A stretch of DNA of 64,000 nucleotides from Roseateles oligotrophus (GCF_025717515.1 NZ_JAJIRN010000014.1:26693-90692); one strand, 5' to 3'; positions 33,988 to 42,206 are shown, counted from the stretch's first letter. The notes: generated by a model from the sequence alone, not told the origin. Numbers and translations: made by a program.

Positions 33988-34000
33988 GGCCGCCAACGCC

Positions 34001-34312
34001 TCAGCGGCGGCTGATCAACATGCCCAGCAGCAGGCCGATGCCGGCCGTGGCGGTGATGGCCTTCCAGGGGTTTTCGTGCACATAGCCGTCGGTCGCCTGC
34101 CCTGCGGCGCGCGCCTGCTCGAGCGCACGCTGCGGCAGCTGCGCCAGGCTGGTCTTGGCGCGCTGCAAATTGCCCTGCATGCGCAGGCGCAGCTCATGCA
34201 TGTCTTCGCCGGCCTGGCCCGAGGTGGCGCGCAAGACCTCCTCGGCATCCGCGATCAAGACACGCAGATCATTCTTCAGCTTGTCGGTATGGATTTCATG
34301 AACTTGGGGCAT
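34001..34312 (-). CDS. ElaB/YqjD-like DUF883 membrane-anchored protein
   Basis: The product is 103 aa: an N-terminal amphipathic helix region (DKLKNDLRVLIADAEEVLRAT), a central helical part, and a C-terminal hydrophobic segment with ENPWKAITATAGIGLLLGMLISRR. This is the YqjD/ElaB/YgaM pattern, whose E. coli members anchor in the inner membrane and bind ribosomes in stationary phase. The ATG has a CAGGAG site; the longer open frame is unsupported. It is first gene of a pair with the alcohol dehydrogenase and divergent from the patatin gene. Confidence 0.88.
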   Translation of the reverse strand: MPQVHEIHTDKLKNDLRVLIADAEEVLRATSGQAGEDMHELRLRMQGNLQRAKTSLAQLPQRALEQARAAGQATDGYVHENPWKAITATAGIGLLLGMLISRR

Positions 34313-34479
34313 TTCCAGACTCCTGCAGTGAATTGCAAGAGCTAATCTATAAGCCCTACGGTGCCAGCCACTGAGCAGAATCAATCAAGCCGCGAATGAG
34401 CGGCGTCAATCGGCGCGGGGCAACAAGGATTCAGACTGCCCACATCGCCGCCGCCGACAGCACCGGGAGTCCTAGCACC

Positions 34480-35517
34480 ATGTCAAGCGCTGAACCTGCC
34501 GATATCAACGCCACCACCGCCACCCCACAACATGCGCTAGCCCTGGCGGGCGGCGGTTTTCTCGGGCTCTACACCGCCACGCTGCTGGACGCCTTGGAGG
34601 CGGGTGCCACGCGCCCGCTGGCACGCCATTTCGATCTGCTGGCCGGTAGCTCGATCGGCGCGGTGCTGGCGCTGGCCTTGGCCTTCGAGATACCGATGAG
34701 CCGGCTCGTCAGGCTGATCACCGAGCATGGCCCGGCCGTGTTCTCGGGCCGGCCGCTGCCCGCCAGCATGGTGGGTCGTTTGCTGGACATGAGCCGCTCG
34801 GTGCTGGGCCCCAAATACAGCGGTGAGCGGCTGCGCGAAGCGCTGCAAAGCGAGTTCGGCGACTTGCGACTGGGCGACGCCCTGCACCCGGTGGTGGTGC
34901 CGGCCGTCGACATCGGCAGCTGCCGGGCCAAGATATTCAAGACTCCGCATGCGGCGGGCTCGCTCGGTGATGCTGAGTTGCGCGCCGTGGATGTGGCGAT
35001 GGCCTCTTGCGCCGCGCCGGCCTACTTTCCCTCGGTGCGCATAGGCTCGCGCTTATATGCCGATGGCGGCCTGTTTGCCGTTGCGCCAGACCAGGTTGCC
35101 CTGCACGAGCTCGAATATTTCATCGGCATCGAGCCAGCAAAGGTGTCGATGCTGTCGATCGGCACGGCGGCCGCGCATTACCAGCCCAGCGAAGGCCTGG
35201 ACGAGGCGGCCGGCGCCGTCGGCTGGCTGACCGATGGCCGCCTGTTGATGACCTTGATCAGCGTGCAGCAGCAGCATGTCAGGGCCATGATGGAAGACCG
35301 GCTCGGCGAGCGCTATCTGCACCTGGACGCCGACTGGCCGGCGGATGCGGGCCTGGGCATTGATGTCGCCACGCCCGCTGCCGCCAAGCGGCTGACCCGC
35401 CTCGCCCGCGAAACCTTGCAGCCCGAGCTGATGTTGCAGATGGAGCGCTTCTACGGCCACCTCAGCGAGGCCCGTAATTTTCAGGCTCAGTCTGCGCATA
35501 CATATGCGCGCGATTGA
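34480..35517 (+). CDS. Patatin-like phospholipase
   Basis: The product is 345 aa. The oxyanion motif GGGFLG is at 24-29, the nucleophile Ser58 is in GSSIG and the partner Asp195 is in DGG, a complete Ser-Asp dyad. Patatins are acyl hydrolases acting on membrane lipids; stand-alone ones remodel lipids, while CBASS-type effectors need a nucleotide cyclase partner, and none is nearby. ATG 34480 has GGGAG upstream; an earlier ATG at 34396 adds 28 unconserved residues. The 3' end overlaps the convergent cyclopropane fatty acid synthase gene by 56 bp, and both act on phospholipid acyl chains. Confidence 0.88.
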   Translation: MSSAEPADINATTATPQHALALAGGGFLGLYTATLLDALEAGATRPLARHFDLLAGSSIGAVLALALAFEIPMSRLVRLITEHGPAVFSGRPLPASMVGRLLDMSRSVLGPKYSGERLREALQSEFGDLRLGDALHPVVVPAVDIGSCRAKIFKTPHAAGSLGDAELRAVDVAMASCAAPAYFPSVRIGSRLYADGGLFAVAPDQVALHELEYFIGIEPAKVSMLSIGTAAAHYQPSEGLDEAAGAVGWLTDGRLLMTLISVQQQHVRAMMEDRLGERYLHLDADWPADAGLGIDVATPAAAKRLTRLARETLQPELMLQMERFYGHLSEARNFQAQSAHTYARD

Positions 35518-36820
35518 AGCGGTAATCTGACTGCGCACCGCGCAAGCCATCGGCAGTCACAAGGTCAGCAGTAGTCGCTGCATCGGCCGCCACACCGTCC
35601 GCAACACCGTCCGCCACACCGTTCGGTCTGGCCGCCAGCAATTGGTAGAGCGACAACCAGCCCTGCTCGAAACTCATCGCCGACCCGGCCAGATACAAAC
35701 GGTAGGCACGCACCTTGGCCTCGTCGGTCAAACCGCGGGCCGCCTCCAATTGGCGCTCCAAGCCGTCCGACCATGCCCACAAGGTGCGGGCGTAATGCGG
35801 CCGCAGGTTTTCGGCATCCAGCAACTCCAGGCCACCCTCGGCCAAATGCTGCGCCACCTGCGCCACATGCACCAACTCGCCGCCCGGAAAAATGTGCTGC
35901 TCGATGTAGTCGCCGATACCGGCGCCCAGGCTTTCATTGCGCAGGCCGCCCGCCGTGATGCCGTGATTGAGCACCAGACCGCCGGGCCGCAGGTGGCTGC
36001 ACAGACGGGCAAAGTAGCTGCGCAAATGACCACGGCCGACATGCTCGAACATGCCGACCGAGGCGATGCGGTCAAAGGTTTGCGACTCGGGAAGCTGGCG
36101 ATAGTCGAGCAAACGCATCTCGACCCGCCCACCCAGGCCGCGCTCTTCGATCAGCTGCGTGACATAGCGATGCTGGTTCTGCGACAGCGTGATGCCGGTC
36201 GCCTGCACGCCGTAATGCTCGGCCGCCCACAACAGCAGGCCTCCCCAGCCCGCACCGACATCCAGAAAGCGCTGCCCCGGTGCTAACTGCAACTTGCGAC
36301 AGATATGGTCAAGCTTGGCCTCCTGCGCCTCTGCCAAGCTCATGCCAGGATCGCGAAAATAGGCACAGGAATAGACCCGGCGCGGATCCAGCCAGAGCGC
36401 GAAGAACTCGTCCGACAGATCGTAATGTGACTGCACCGAGCGCGCATCGCGCATCTGGTGGTGGCGCCAGCGCGAGCGCCAATGCCGCATCCGCGCCGGC
36501 CATAAGCCCTGCTCGCCACGTTTGACCGGATCGCCGACCAGATGCGCAGCCACCTTCATCACATCGGCCAGTGAGCCTTCAATGTCCATGCGCCCGCGCA
36601 CATAGGCATCGGCCAACTGCCCAATCTGCCCACGCATCAAACCCAGCAGCAGCGGCGTGTCGTGCAGGGTCAGGCTGACGTCGGCGGCCTTGGCACCGAG
36701 CCGGCCGCCGGGCCAGGCCAGCGCCAACTTGCAAGGCAGTGACGCGAACATTTGCGCATCGACCAAACCGGCGATGCTGCGCGGCCCCAAGCGCAGCTCC
36801 AGACCTTGTCGCTTGCTCAC
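35462..36820 (-). CDS. cfa: Cyclopropane-fatty-acyl-phospholipid synthase
   Basis: The product is 452 aa. An N-terminal lipid-binding region is followed by an SAM methyltransferase domain with LDVGAGWGG near 190 and the family motifs SHYDLSDEFF and SVGMFEHVG. It adds a methylene from S-adenosylmethionine to unsaturated phospholipid chains, a stationary-phase and acid-stress protection. The ATG overlaps the TGA of the upstream BON gene (4-bp ATGA), indicating translational coupling. The tail has a GVAD repeat encoded by three 12-bp units (35589-35624) beyond the conserved core. It is convergent with the patatin gene. Confidence 0.93.
   Translation of the reverse strand: MSKRQGLELRLGPRSIAGLVDAQMFASLPCKLALAWPGGRLGAKAADVSLTLHDTPLLLGLMRGQIGQLADAYVRGRMDIEGSLADVMKVAAHLVGDPVKRGEQGLWPARMRHWRSRWRHHQMRDARSVQSHYDLSDEFFALWLDPRRVYSCAYFRDPGMSLAEAQEAKLDHICRKLQLAPGQRFLDVGAGWGGLLLWAAEHYGVQATGITLSQNQHRYVTQLIEERGLGGRVEMRLLDYRQLPESQTFDRIASVGMFEHVGRGHLRSYFARLCSHLRPGGLVLNHGITAGGLRNESLGAGIGDYIEQHIFPGGELVHVAQVAQHLAEGGLELLDAENLRPHYARTLWAWSDGLERQLEAARGLTDEAKVRAYRLYLAGSAMSFEQGWLSLYQLLAARPNGVADGVADGVAADAATTADLVTADGLRGAQSDYRFNRAHMYAQTEPENYGPR
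35589..35624. repeat. 12-bp repeat x3 in the cfa C-terminal coding region
   Basis: GCCACACCGTCC, GCAACACCGTCC and GCCACACCGTTC in tandem, encoding a repeated Gly-Val-Ala-Asp on the minus strand. It lies outside the conserved enzyme core. Confidence 0.8.
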
Positions 36821-37473
36821 GTTTCGACCGAGATGCGATTGATGATGCCGGTGACGCCCGGCGCCGACCAGACCGCGCCCTCCACCGCATTGCGTTCGGC
36901 CCAGGAATGCACCGGCCCCTCCAAGGTCACCAGTCCGTCTGGGTCAACCGTCAATTGCACACGTTTGGCCTCGCGCATCGCTTGCCGGGTCAGCGCGGTC
37001 TGAATCCGCGCCGACAAGTCACCAGGCAAGGCGCGCGGCCTGATCGTGATGCGGTTGCTGATGCCGGTCACTCCCAGCAAGGGCCGGATGACGGTCTCGG
37101 CGCTGCGGCGCTGAAAGCCCCAGTCCAACTCGCCCTCGAGCGTGACATGACCGCCCTCCACTTTCAGGCTGACGCGCCCATCCGGGACCTGCGAATTCCA
37201 GCTTAGAGCGCTGCGTGCGGCGGCGGCAATTTCGGTGTCGCTGCGACGGTGCGCTGCAAGCGGCGTGACCTCGATCTCGACCGCCAAGGCCTTGACGCCA
37301 AAGACCCGTTTCGCGGCACGCTCGGCCGCTACTTTTTCCGCGAGGCTGTCCAGATGGCCGCTTAGCGTGACCACGCTGTCCTTAACGGCAACGCCGATCC
37401 GGGTTTCATCCACATTCGGATCCCAAGCCAACTCGGCCTGCACATCCTGCTTCAACACTGCATCGGTTTTCAT
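36817..37473 (-). CDS. Triple BON-domain protein, copy 2
   Basis: The product is 218 aa with three BON domains (VVTLSGHLD, HVTLEGELD, LVTLEGPVH cores), collinear with the copy at 2756-3409. ATG 37473 has AGAGGA at 7 bp; the longer open frame to 37860 has no support. No signal peptide is evident. Its stop overlaps the cfa start, so envelope-binding and lipid-modifying proteins are made together. An exact FNR-like box lies 74 bp upstream. Confidence 0.9.
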   Translation of the reverse strand: MKTDAVLKQDVQAELAWDPNVDETRIGVAVKDSVVTLSGHLDSLAEKVAAERAAKRVFGVKALAVEIEVTPLAAHRRSDTEIAAAARSALSWNSQVPDGRVSLKVEGGHVTLEGELDWGFQRRSAETVIRPLLGVTGISNRITIRPRALPGDLSARIQTALTRQAMREAKRVQLTVDPDGLVTLEGPVHSWAERNAVEGAVWSAPGVTGIINRISVET

Positions 37474-37546
37474 GCTGAGTCCTCTCCAAGATTGGCGCGC
37501 CGACTGCGCCTCGAACTCAAAGATAGGTGAGAAGGCAGGCAAGAAC

Positions 37547-37560
37547 TTGCGCAGACTCAA
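37547..37560 (-). promoter_or_regulatory. FNR-like box TTGAG-N4-CGCAA, site 5
   Basis: Plus strand TTGCG-CAGA-CTCAA. Exact match, 74 bp upstream of the second BON gene and its coupled cfa. Confidence 0.6.
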
Positions 37561-37642
37561 TGCTTGGCTTTGCATGCGCTCCAGTACACCGTTATTCGCC
37601 GGCCTCCCCCCTACCTTGAATAAGTTCGCTCCGAGAGAGGCA

Positions 37643-37656
37643 TTGAGTTTCATCAA
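37643..37656 (+). promoter_or_regulatory. FNR-like variant TTGAG-N4-ATCAA
   Basis: Spacer TTTC. One base from the classical FNR palindrome. It ends 125 bp before the PEP-CTERM protein start. Confidence 0.45.
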
Positions 37657-37780
37657 TTTTTTGCTCGACAAGGCCTTCACCATTCGGGCTGCGAGTTTGC
37701 ACGGGCTTGCATTTTTAGCACTCAGGTGACTTTGGCTAGGGGTCTTAGCTCGGGTCGATTTTTTGAATAAAGGAAAAACC

Positions 37781-38458
37781 ATGTCAACCAAGCTTTTACG
37801 CACACAAGCCCCCCACATTTTTGGCGCCGGCCTGCTACTTCTCGGTTTGGCCGGCATCAACCACGAAGCTCATTCAGCGCCCGTGACATTCAACTTTGCC
37901 GGTCAGGTTACTCAAACCGTATTCGACCCCTTCGACCCCTTGTCTGGCGCGGTGCAAGTCGGCACGCCGATGTATTCGTATATGAACTTCGATACCTCGG
38001 CGAGCGACCTTAATCCAGCAGCCGATGTCGGGAGCTACGCATGGACTGGCGGCACCTACGGCTTTGCGGCCGTGCTTGGCTCTGTTTTATTCCCGGTCAT
38101 GCATTCATTGAGCATTTCCGTCGTTGATGGTGCTCCAGGCGGAATTGATCAGTACCTGGTCCATGCATGGGAGGGAACTCAGGCCGGCTTGAACGATTAC
38201 TTCAGCATTTCATTGACTCTGCAAGACGACACCGGCACGGCATTCAGCAGCGACGCCCTGCCCTCGACTAGACCTGATCTTGGCAAATTCGCGCTGCGCT
38301 CTTTTGTCCTGACCGGCCAATACACCGACCTGAATAGCAATTTCATCCAGTATGAAGTTCAGGGCAATCTGGTGCCCGAGCCCGCCACGCTCGCACTGAC
38401 CGGCTTGGGCCTGCTGGGCTGCGCCGGATTCAGCCGGCGAGGCAAGAAGTTGCCATAA
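37781..38458 (+). CDS. PEP-CTERM sorting-domain protein
   Basis: The product is 225 aa with a signal peptide (residues about 1-33, ending near HEAHSAP) and a C-terminal VPEPATLALTGLGLLGCAGF signal followed by SRRGKK. The middle is beta-rich without a recognised domain. It has an AAAGGA ribosome-binding site at good spacing. Exosortase substrate by inference. It stands upstream of two secreted beta-helix genes on the same strand, with 86 bp to the next start. Confidence 0.88.
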   Translation: MSTKLLRTQAPHIFGAGLLLLGLAGINHEAHSAPVTFNFAGQVTQTVFDPFDPLSGAVQVGTPMYSYMNFDTSASDLNPAADVGSYAWTGGTYGFAAVLGSVLFPVMHSLSISVVDGAPGGIDQYLVHAWEGTQAGLNDYFSISLTLQDDTGTAFSSDALPSTRPDLGKFALRSFVLTGQYTDLNSNFIQYEVQGNLVPEPATLALTGLGLLGCAGFSRRGKKLP

Positions 38459-38507
38459 GGGCACTCGGCCGGCAGCAATCCTTAAAGGCAGGCTGCTCGC
38501 TGTTCGA

Positions 38508-38520
38508 TTGAATCCTTCAA
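38508..38520 (+). promoter_or_regulatory. TTGAATC-x-TTCAA element A
   Basis: 13-bp palindrome TTGAATCCTTCAA located 24 bp before the first beta-helix gene. An equivalent precedes the second paralogue. Confidence 0.4.
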
Positions 38521-38544
38521 CTATTTATCGACGGAGCTTTGAAA

Positions 38545-39372
38545 ATGAACACTTTGCGTTTGAAGACCATCTCTGTGCTTTTTGCTGCCACGCTGGGGAT
38601 GGCCGTTACTGGCCAGGCCTTTGCGGTGGACGGCGTCATCCTGATCGACCAGGCTCGGGCCATGGCGGGCAACGTGACATCGGATGACTCTCCCGGCTTC
38701 CCGGTAACTATCAGTACCTCGGGCAGCTATCGGCTGGCCAGCAATCTCAATCTGGGCTTAGGTGGTGGCAACACCACCGCGATCGAAATTCGGTCCCCGG
38801 CCGGCAGCGTCTTGAACGTAAGCCTTGATTTAAACGGTTTCATGATTGCCGGTCACCCCTTCTGCGACTTCAATGGACAGAGTGATGTGGCCTGCATCCC
38901 CAGTGGCACCGGTGTCGGCATCCGAATTGAAAACGGCGCGAGCGTCAGCATTGGCAATGGTGGCATTCGCGGCATGGGCTTGCACGGCATATCTTGCTCC
39001 GGTACTTGTCAAATAGACGGTTTGATTATTGCCAACAACGGAGGCTCCGGCGTCGCTGCGTTTGGCGCAGGCGCCGCAAGCTTCACATTGACCCGCAGCA
39101 CGATTTTCCTGAATCGCAAGGGCATTTCAGGCAGCCGAGGCCTCGTACAAGGCAATGTCCTGGAGTTCAATCTGGGCAATGCAGTCGAAGCGAGTTTCAG
39201 CTCGCTGCTGAATAACCTGATCAGCGGCAATGGCGGTCTCGGCTTGGCTGGAACAGGCAATGGCTACGGCGTCAATGTATTCAGCTTCAACAATGGCGGC
39301 AACGCCATGCCTCAAATTGCTGCGGGCAATATACCTACCGGAGCTAATGTGTGTGGCGCCGGGCCTTGCTGA
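38545..39372 (+). CDS. Secreted beta-helix-like protein, copy 1
   Basis: The product is 275 aa. A signal peptide ends near residue 28 (GQAFA-VDG). Directly after it comes DGVILIDQARAMAG, also found in copy 2. The body has the spaced Asn/Gly/Ile pattern of right-handed parallel beta-helices (for example GNGGIRGMGLHGI, ANNGGSGVAAF). No catalytic residues of pectate lyase or other enzymes are evident. There is no PEP-CTERM signal, so how it is retained outside is unclear. GGAG precedes ATG 38545. It is a tandem duplicate of the gene at 39587. Confidence 0.8.
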   Translation: MNTLRLKTISVLFAATLGMAVTGQAFAVDGVILIDQARAMAGNVTSDDSPGFPVTISTSGSYRLASNLNLGLGGGNTTAIEIRSPAGSVLNVSLDLNGFMIAGHPFCDFNGQSDVACIPSGTGVGIRIENGASVSIGNGGIRGMGLHGISCSGTCQIDGLIIANNGGSGVAAFGAGAASFTLTRSTIFLNRKGISGSRGLVQGNVLEFNLGNAVEASFSSLLNNLISGNGGLGLAGTGNGYGVNVFSFNNGGNAMPQIAAGNIPTGANVCGAGPC

Positions 39373-39398
39373 GACAGGCGCACTCGAAGCAATCTCAA

Positions 39399-39450
39399 TT
39401 CAGACCAGCCAGCCAGCCAACCCATAGCAATTGGCGCTGGCTGGTCTGAA
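39399..39450 (+). terminator. Long hairpin between the beta-helix paralogues
   Basis: Perfect 15-bp inverted repeat (TTCAGACCAGCCAGC and its complement) with a 22-nt loop, starting 27 bp after the first gene. There is no T-tract, so it may be an attenuating or mRNA-stabilising hairpin instead of an intrinsic terminator. Confidence 0.5.
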
Positions 39451-39548
39451 TCCGCAGGGCTGCGCGGGCTTCAACCGGGCGGACAGGTGTCTGTCGCACT
39501 ATTTCTCACCTGAACCGAGAAGCGAAAAGCCCGCCGCTCGCCGGCCTA

Positions 39549-39561
39549 TTGAATCGTTCAA
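39549..39561 (+). promoter_or_regulatory. TTGAATC-x-TTCAA element B
   Basis: 13-bp palindrome TTGAATCGTTCAA, 25 bp before the second beta-helix ATG. It matches element A in sequence and spacing. Confidence 0.4.
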
Positions 39562-39586
39562 ATTCTTGTCAATGGAGGTTTTAGCA

Positions 39587-40348
39587 ATGAATGCTTTGCG
39601 TTTCAAAACAATGTTGCTGCTAGTGGGCTCCACTCTGGGCTTGGCCGGCCAGGCCTTGGCCGTGGACGGCGTGGTGTTGATCGATCAAGCCCGCGCCAAT
39701 GCTGGCGGTGTGACGCCTGGAGACGCTGCCGGCTTCCCCGTCAGCATCAATCAGCCTGGCAGCTACAGACTGGCCAGCAACCTGACCGTCCCCGATGCCA
39801 ACACAAACGCGATCGAGATCAACGCACCAAACGTGACGCTGGATCTCAACGGCTTCTCGATCTTGGGTCCGAACCAGTGCAATGTCGCCCCAAGCGGAGT
39901 GGTAGGGTGCAGCCTCACAGGCAGCGGCGTGGGCGTGAAGTCTCTGCCAACCGCGCCCATCGCCAGCAGCCAGATCAGTATCAAGAACGGCAGCATCCGA
40001 GGCATGGGCAACGCGGCAATTGATTTGCGCAGCTCCGCGAGCTACGGGACTCGCGTGCAAGACATCAACGCGATCGGCAATGCCTTCGGTATCGGCGTCG
40101 GTACCGAGTCGGCAATCCTGAGAAACGTTGTCACTACCAACCGCGGCTTTGGCATCCTCGCAGGCGGCGGGAGCCTGATTGCCGACAATGTGGTCGCAAC
40201 GAATGGCGGCATCGGCTTGTGGATGCTGACCAATACGAATTCCATCGGATATGCCCGGAACGTCGTTTCTACGAACGGCGGGGGCAATATCAATGGCGGC
40301 GTAAATCTGGGCGGCAACGCCTGCGACAGCAACCTCTTGTGTCCTTGA
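39587..40348 (+). CDS. Secreted beta-helix-like protein, copy 2
   Basis: The product is 253 aa. The signal peptide (MNALRFKTMLLLVGSTLGLAGQALA) and the following VDGVVLIDQARANAGGVTP are near-copies of the first gene; the rest diverges but keeps the helical ladder pattern (IRGMGNAAIDLR, VVTTNRGFGILAGG). Function unknown. GGAGG precedes ATG 39587. It was probably formed by tandem duplication with retention of the leader and upstream element. A hairpin follows at 40361-40395. Confidence 0.8.
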   Translation: MNALRFKTMLLLVGSTLGLAGQALAVDGVVLIDQARANAGGVTPGDAAGFPVSINQPGSYRLASNLTVPDANTNAIEINAPNVTLDLNGFSILGPNQCNVAPSGVVGCSLTGSGVGVKSLPTAPIASSQISIKNGSIRGMGNAAIDLRSSASYGTRVQDINAIGNAFGIGVGTESAILRNVVTTNRGFGILAGGGSLIADNVVATNGGIGLWMLTNTNSIGYARNVVSTNGGGNINGGVNLGGNACDSNLLCP

Positions 40349-40360
40349 GCCCCTATCCAA

Positions 40361-40395
40361 TCACCTGCCAATGGGGAATCGCAAGTGGCAGGTGA
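40361..40395 (+). terminator. Hairpin after second beta-helix gene
   Basis: 10-bp perfect stem TCACCTGCCA / TGGCAGGTGA with a 15-nt loop, 12 bp after the stop. No clear T-run. Confidence 0.5.
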
Positions 40396-40461
40396 GCCGG
40401 GAAGTCGGCGTCAACCATACGGGACGCTCTTCTTGGCTTTACCTGTTCTGATGGCTCGCCT

Positions 40462-41109
40462 TCAAGCGGGCATGCCGACGGTTTGCGCCAGTAGCAGCTC
40501 TTCGTCTTGCGTCAGCCCCATCGCCTTGGACAAGCCATCGTGGTCAATCCAAGCACGGATCACTGTGGCCAAGCCCGCTGAGGCGCAATACAGATAGACG
40601 TTCTGCGCCATCGCTCCGGCGGCGGCGTTGGCATAGGCGTTGCGATGCTTGGCCGGCACCAGCATCATGCGACGGTGATCGGCCACGAAGATCAGATCGA
40701 GCGGCGCCGTATCGACAAAGTCCTGATAGCCAGTGACAGCCCTGACATCCTTGGCCTGCTGCAAACGCAGTTGATGCGCTTCGGCTTCAAAACGGTACAG
40801 ACCCTCGGGCAGCGCCACGTACAGATCAATTTCCTGCGCGTTCATCGCGCTCGGCGCCGTGCGCCCGCCGAGCTTGGGGCGGTTGACACCCGCTGCGGCC
40901 CAAAGCAGGTTGCTCAAACTCTGCGCCGGCAAGGCATTGGGCGAAAAATCGCGCTGAGACTGACGCCGCTGCAAGGCCTGCATCAATGGCAGGCCGCCGT
41001 CGAGTTCCGGCGGTAGCAAGGCCAGCGTCGATGCCGCATCGCCAATCGATTCCCGGCTCACGGTTCGCCCCATCAAGCCCCGCGCCAACTTGGTCAAAGT
41101 GTTCATCAT
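40462..41109 (-). CDS. SagB/ThcOx-type FMN oxidoreductase (nitroreductase fold)
   Basis: The product is 215 aa. The nitroreductase fold is indicated by RRQSQRDFSPNALPAQSLSNLLWAA near the N terminus, AGVNRPKLGGRTAPSAMNAQEIDLYV, and a C-terminal LAQTVGMPA. Members either oxidise azolines in peptide natural products or act as flavin reductases. No peptide precursor or cyclodehydratase is adjacent, so this is a stand-alone form of unknown substrate. ATG 41109 is supported by GAGGG; the longer frame is unlikely. It lies 92 bp downstream of a PEP-CTERM gene on the same strand, with a strong hairpin between them. Confidence 0.8.
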   Translation of the reverse strand: MMNTLTKLARGLMGRTVSRESIGDAASTLALLPPELDGGLPLMQALQRRQSQRDFSPNALPAQSLSNLLWAAAGVNRPKLGGRTAPSAMNAQEIDLYVALPEGLYRFEAEAHQLRLQQAKDVRAVTGYQDFVDTAPLDLIFVADHRRMMLVPAKHRNAYANAAAGAMAQNVYLYCASAGLATVIRAWIDHDGLSKAMGLTQDEELLLAQTVGMPA

Positions 41110-41135
41110 CAAGCCCTCGCATCCAGAAACCGACA

Positions 41136-41181
41136 AGGCGCCATGCGCGCGGACAAGACAATAGTCCACCGCATGGCGCCT
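41136..41181 (-). terminator. Hairpin downstream of PEP-CTERM gene
   Basis: 12-bp perfect arms (AGGCGCCATGCG and complement) with an inner GGAC/GTCC stem. It starts 20 bp after the PEP-CTERM stop and separates it from the SagB-type gene. Confidence 0.6.
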
Positions 41182-41201
41182 CTTGCTCAATGCCGCCGGT
41201 A

Positions 41202-42095
41202 TCAGGCCTTCTTTTTGCAACGGCTGCTATAGGCCAGGCCAGCCAAACCGGCAAAGGCCAGCGCAATGCCACTTGGCTCCGGCACCACGCTGATGCGTAC
41301 ACCCAGATCCTGGAAGTCATGATCAGTTGAGGCCGGTAGGTCGGTCAGGCCGGCATAGACAGCGCTGCCCGAGGTTTGAAATTGCCCGCTTGCCTGATAG
41401 GGGTCAACTCCCAGGAAGTAACCAGGCATTTGACCCAGTGCGGTGTCCGGGTTGCCATTGCCGGCACCGGAGTTCTCCAGCCAGACACCCGGGGTTGCGC
41501 CTGTCTCGTAGGCAAACTTGATTCGCCCGGCTTTCAGATTGAAAGTGTATTCGTTCTGACCGCCGGCAAGACCGCCCGAGGTCTTATCGCAGGATGGTGT
41601 GGTCCCACCGAACATCGCGCAAGCCGTGGTAACTCCTCCTACAAACAACTTCTCACCGGCATCGAGATAGTCATTGTCATTATTGAGATCCACATAGAAA
41701 TTGTTCACCAGCGAGGCATTGCCACGGCCCATGAACTGGAAGGTCACATCGGCATCCTTGTTGACATTCAAATAGGAAGCGTGAAACCCTGTCATGCCTG
41801 TACCAACTCCGGCTTCAACTGCGAATCCATTGGCCCCTGTCGTCGGCCAACTGGTGCCTGTCACTGCCGAGCCGACCGAAGGCAGGCCGGGGCCATTTTT
41901 CGTACCGTTGCCGACCGAGTAATCGGTGCCACCCTGATCACCCAGGATCTCCTTGTGGATTGAAGCAGGGACGTTGGCCGCATCGACGATGGTCAATATC
42001 GGCGCCGCCATGGCGGCCCCGCTCATGCCGGACAAGGCCATAAAGCCGAGCACAGCGCCCGCCACCATGGTTTTTTTGAGTTTCAATGATTTCAT
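41202..42095 (-). CDS. PEP-CTERM sorting-domain protein with a calcium-loop-like motif
   Basis: The product is 297 aa. A signal peptide ends near residue 31 (AAMA-AP). The C terminus is VPEPSGIALAFAGLAGLAYSSRCKKK, a classical PEP-CTERM signal. Residues about 138-148 (DLNNDNDYLDAGE) look like an EF-hand-type calcium loop. An AAAGGGG site precedes the start codon. It is divergent from prsT, the system's own TPR lipoprotein, with two exact FNR-like boxes between them. Confidence 0.9.
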   Translation of the reverse strand: MKSLKLKKTMVAGAVLGFMALSGMSGAAMAAPILTIVDAANVPASIHKEILGDQGGTDYSVGNGTKNGPGLPSVGSAVTGTSWPTTGANGFAVEAGVGTGMTGFHASYLNVNKDADVTFQFMGRGNASLVNNFYVDLNNDNDYLDAGEKLFVGGVTTACAMFGGTTPSCDKTSGGLAGGQNEYTFNLKAGRIKFAYETGATPGVWLENSGAGNGNPDTALGQMPGYFLGVDPYQASGQFQTSGSAVYAGLTDLPASTDHDFQDLGVRISVVPEPSGIALAFAGLAGLAYSSRCKKKA

Positions 42096-42192
42096 GAGGA
42101 ATCCCCTTTGAGGACTAGGTTGGTAAATAACGGCTTAGGCCCCGGCCATAGGACGCGGCTGAATCACTCTAGGAGCGCTGCCCGGCCAAAAA

Positions 42193-42206
42193 TTGCGTAG
42201 GCTCAA
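42193..42206 (-). promoter_or_regulatory. FNR-like box TTGAG-N4-CGCAA, site 6
   Basis: Plus strand TTGCG-TAGG-CTCAA. Exact match, 98 bp upstream of the PEP-CTERM protein ATG. Confidence 0.55.

Larger units (their letters stand above)
37474..37780. other. Divergent intergenic region, BON2 / PEP-CTERM
   Basis: 307 bp with no gene. It contains one exact box (37547-37560) and one FNR-consensus-like TTGAG-N4-ATCAA (37643-37656). Confidence 0.6.

Noticed and set aside
34480..35517. CBASS-type anti-phage patatin effector
   Set aside because: No nucleotide cyclase, ubiquitin-like or HORMA/TRIP13 partner gene is adjacent; the neighbours are lipid and stress genes.
37474..37780. Sigma-54 promoter (PrsR-type) before the PEP-CTERM gene
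   Set aside because: The best candidate near 37704 has a one-base-short spacing and lacks the GG of the -24 element.
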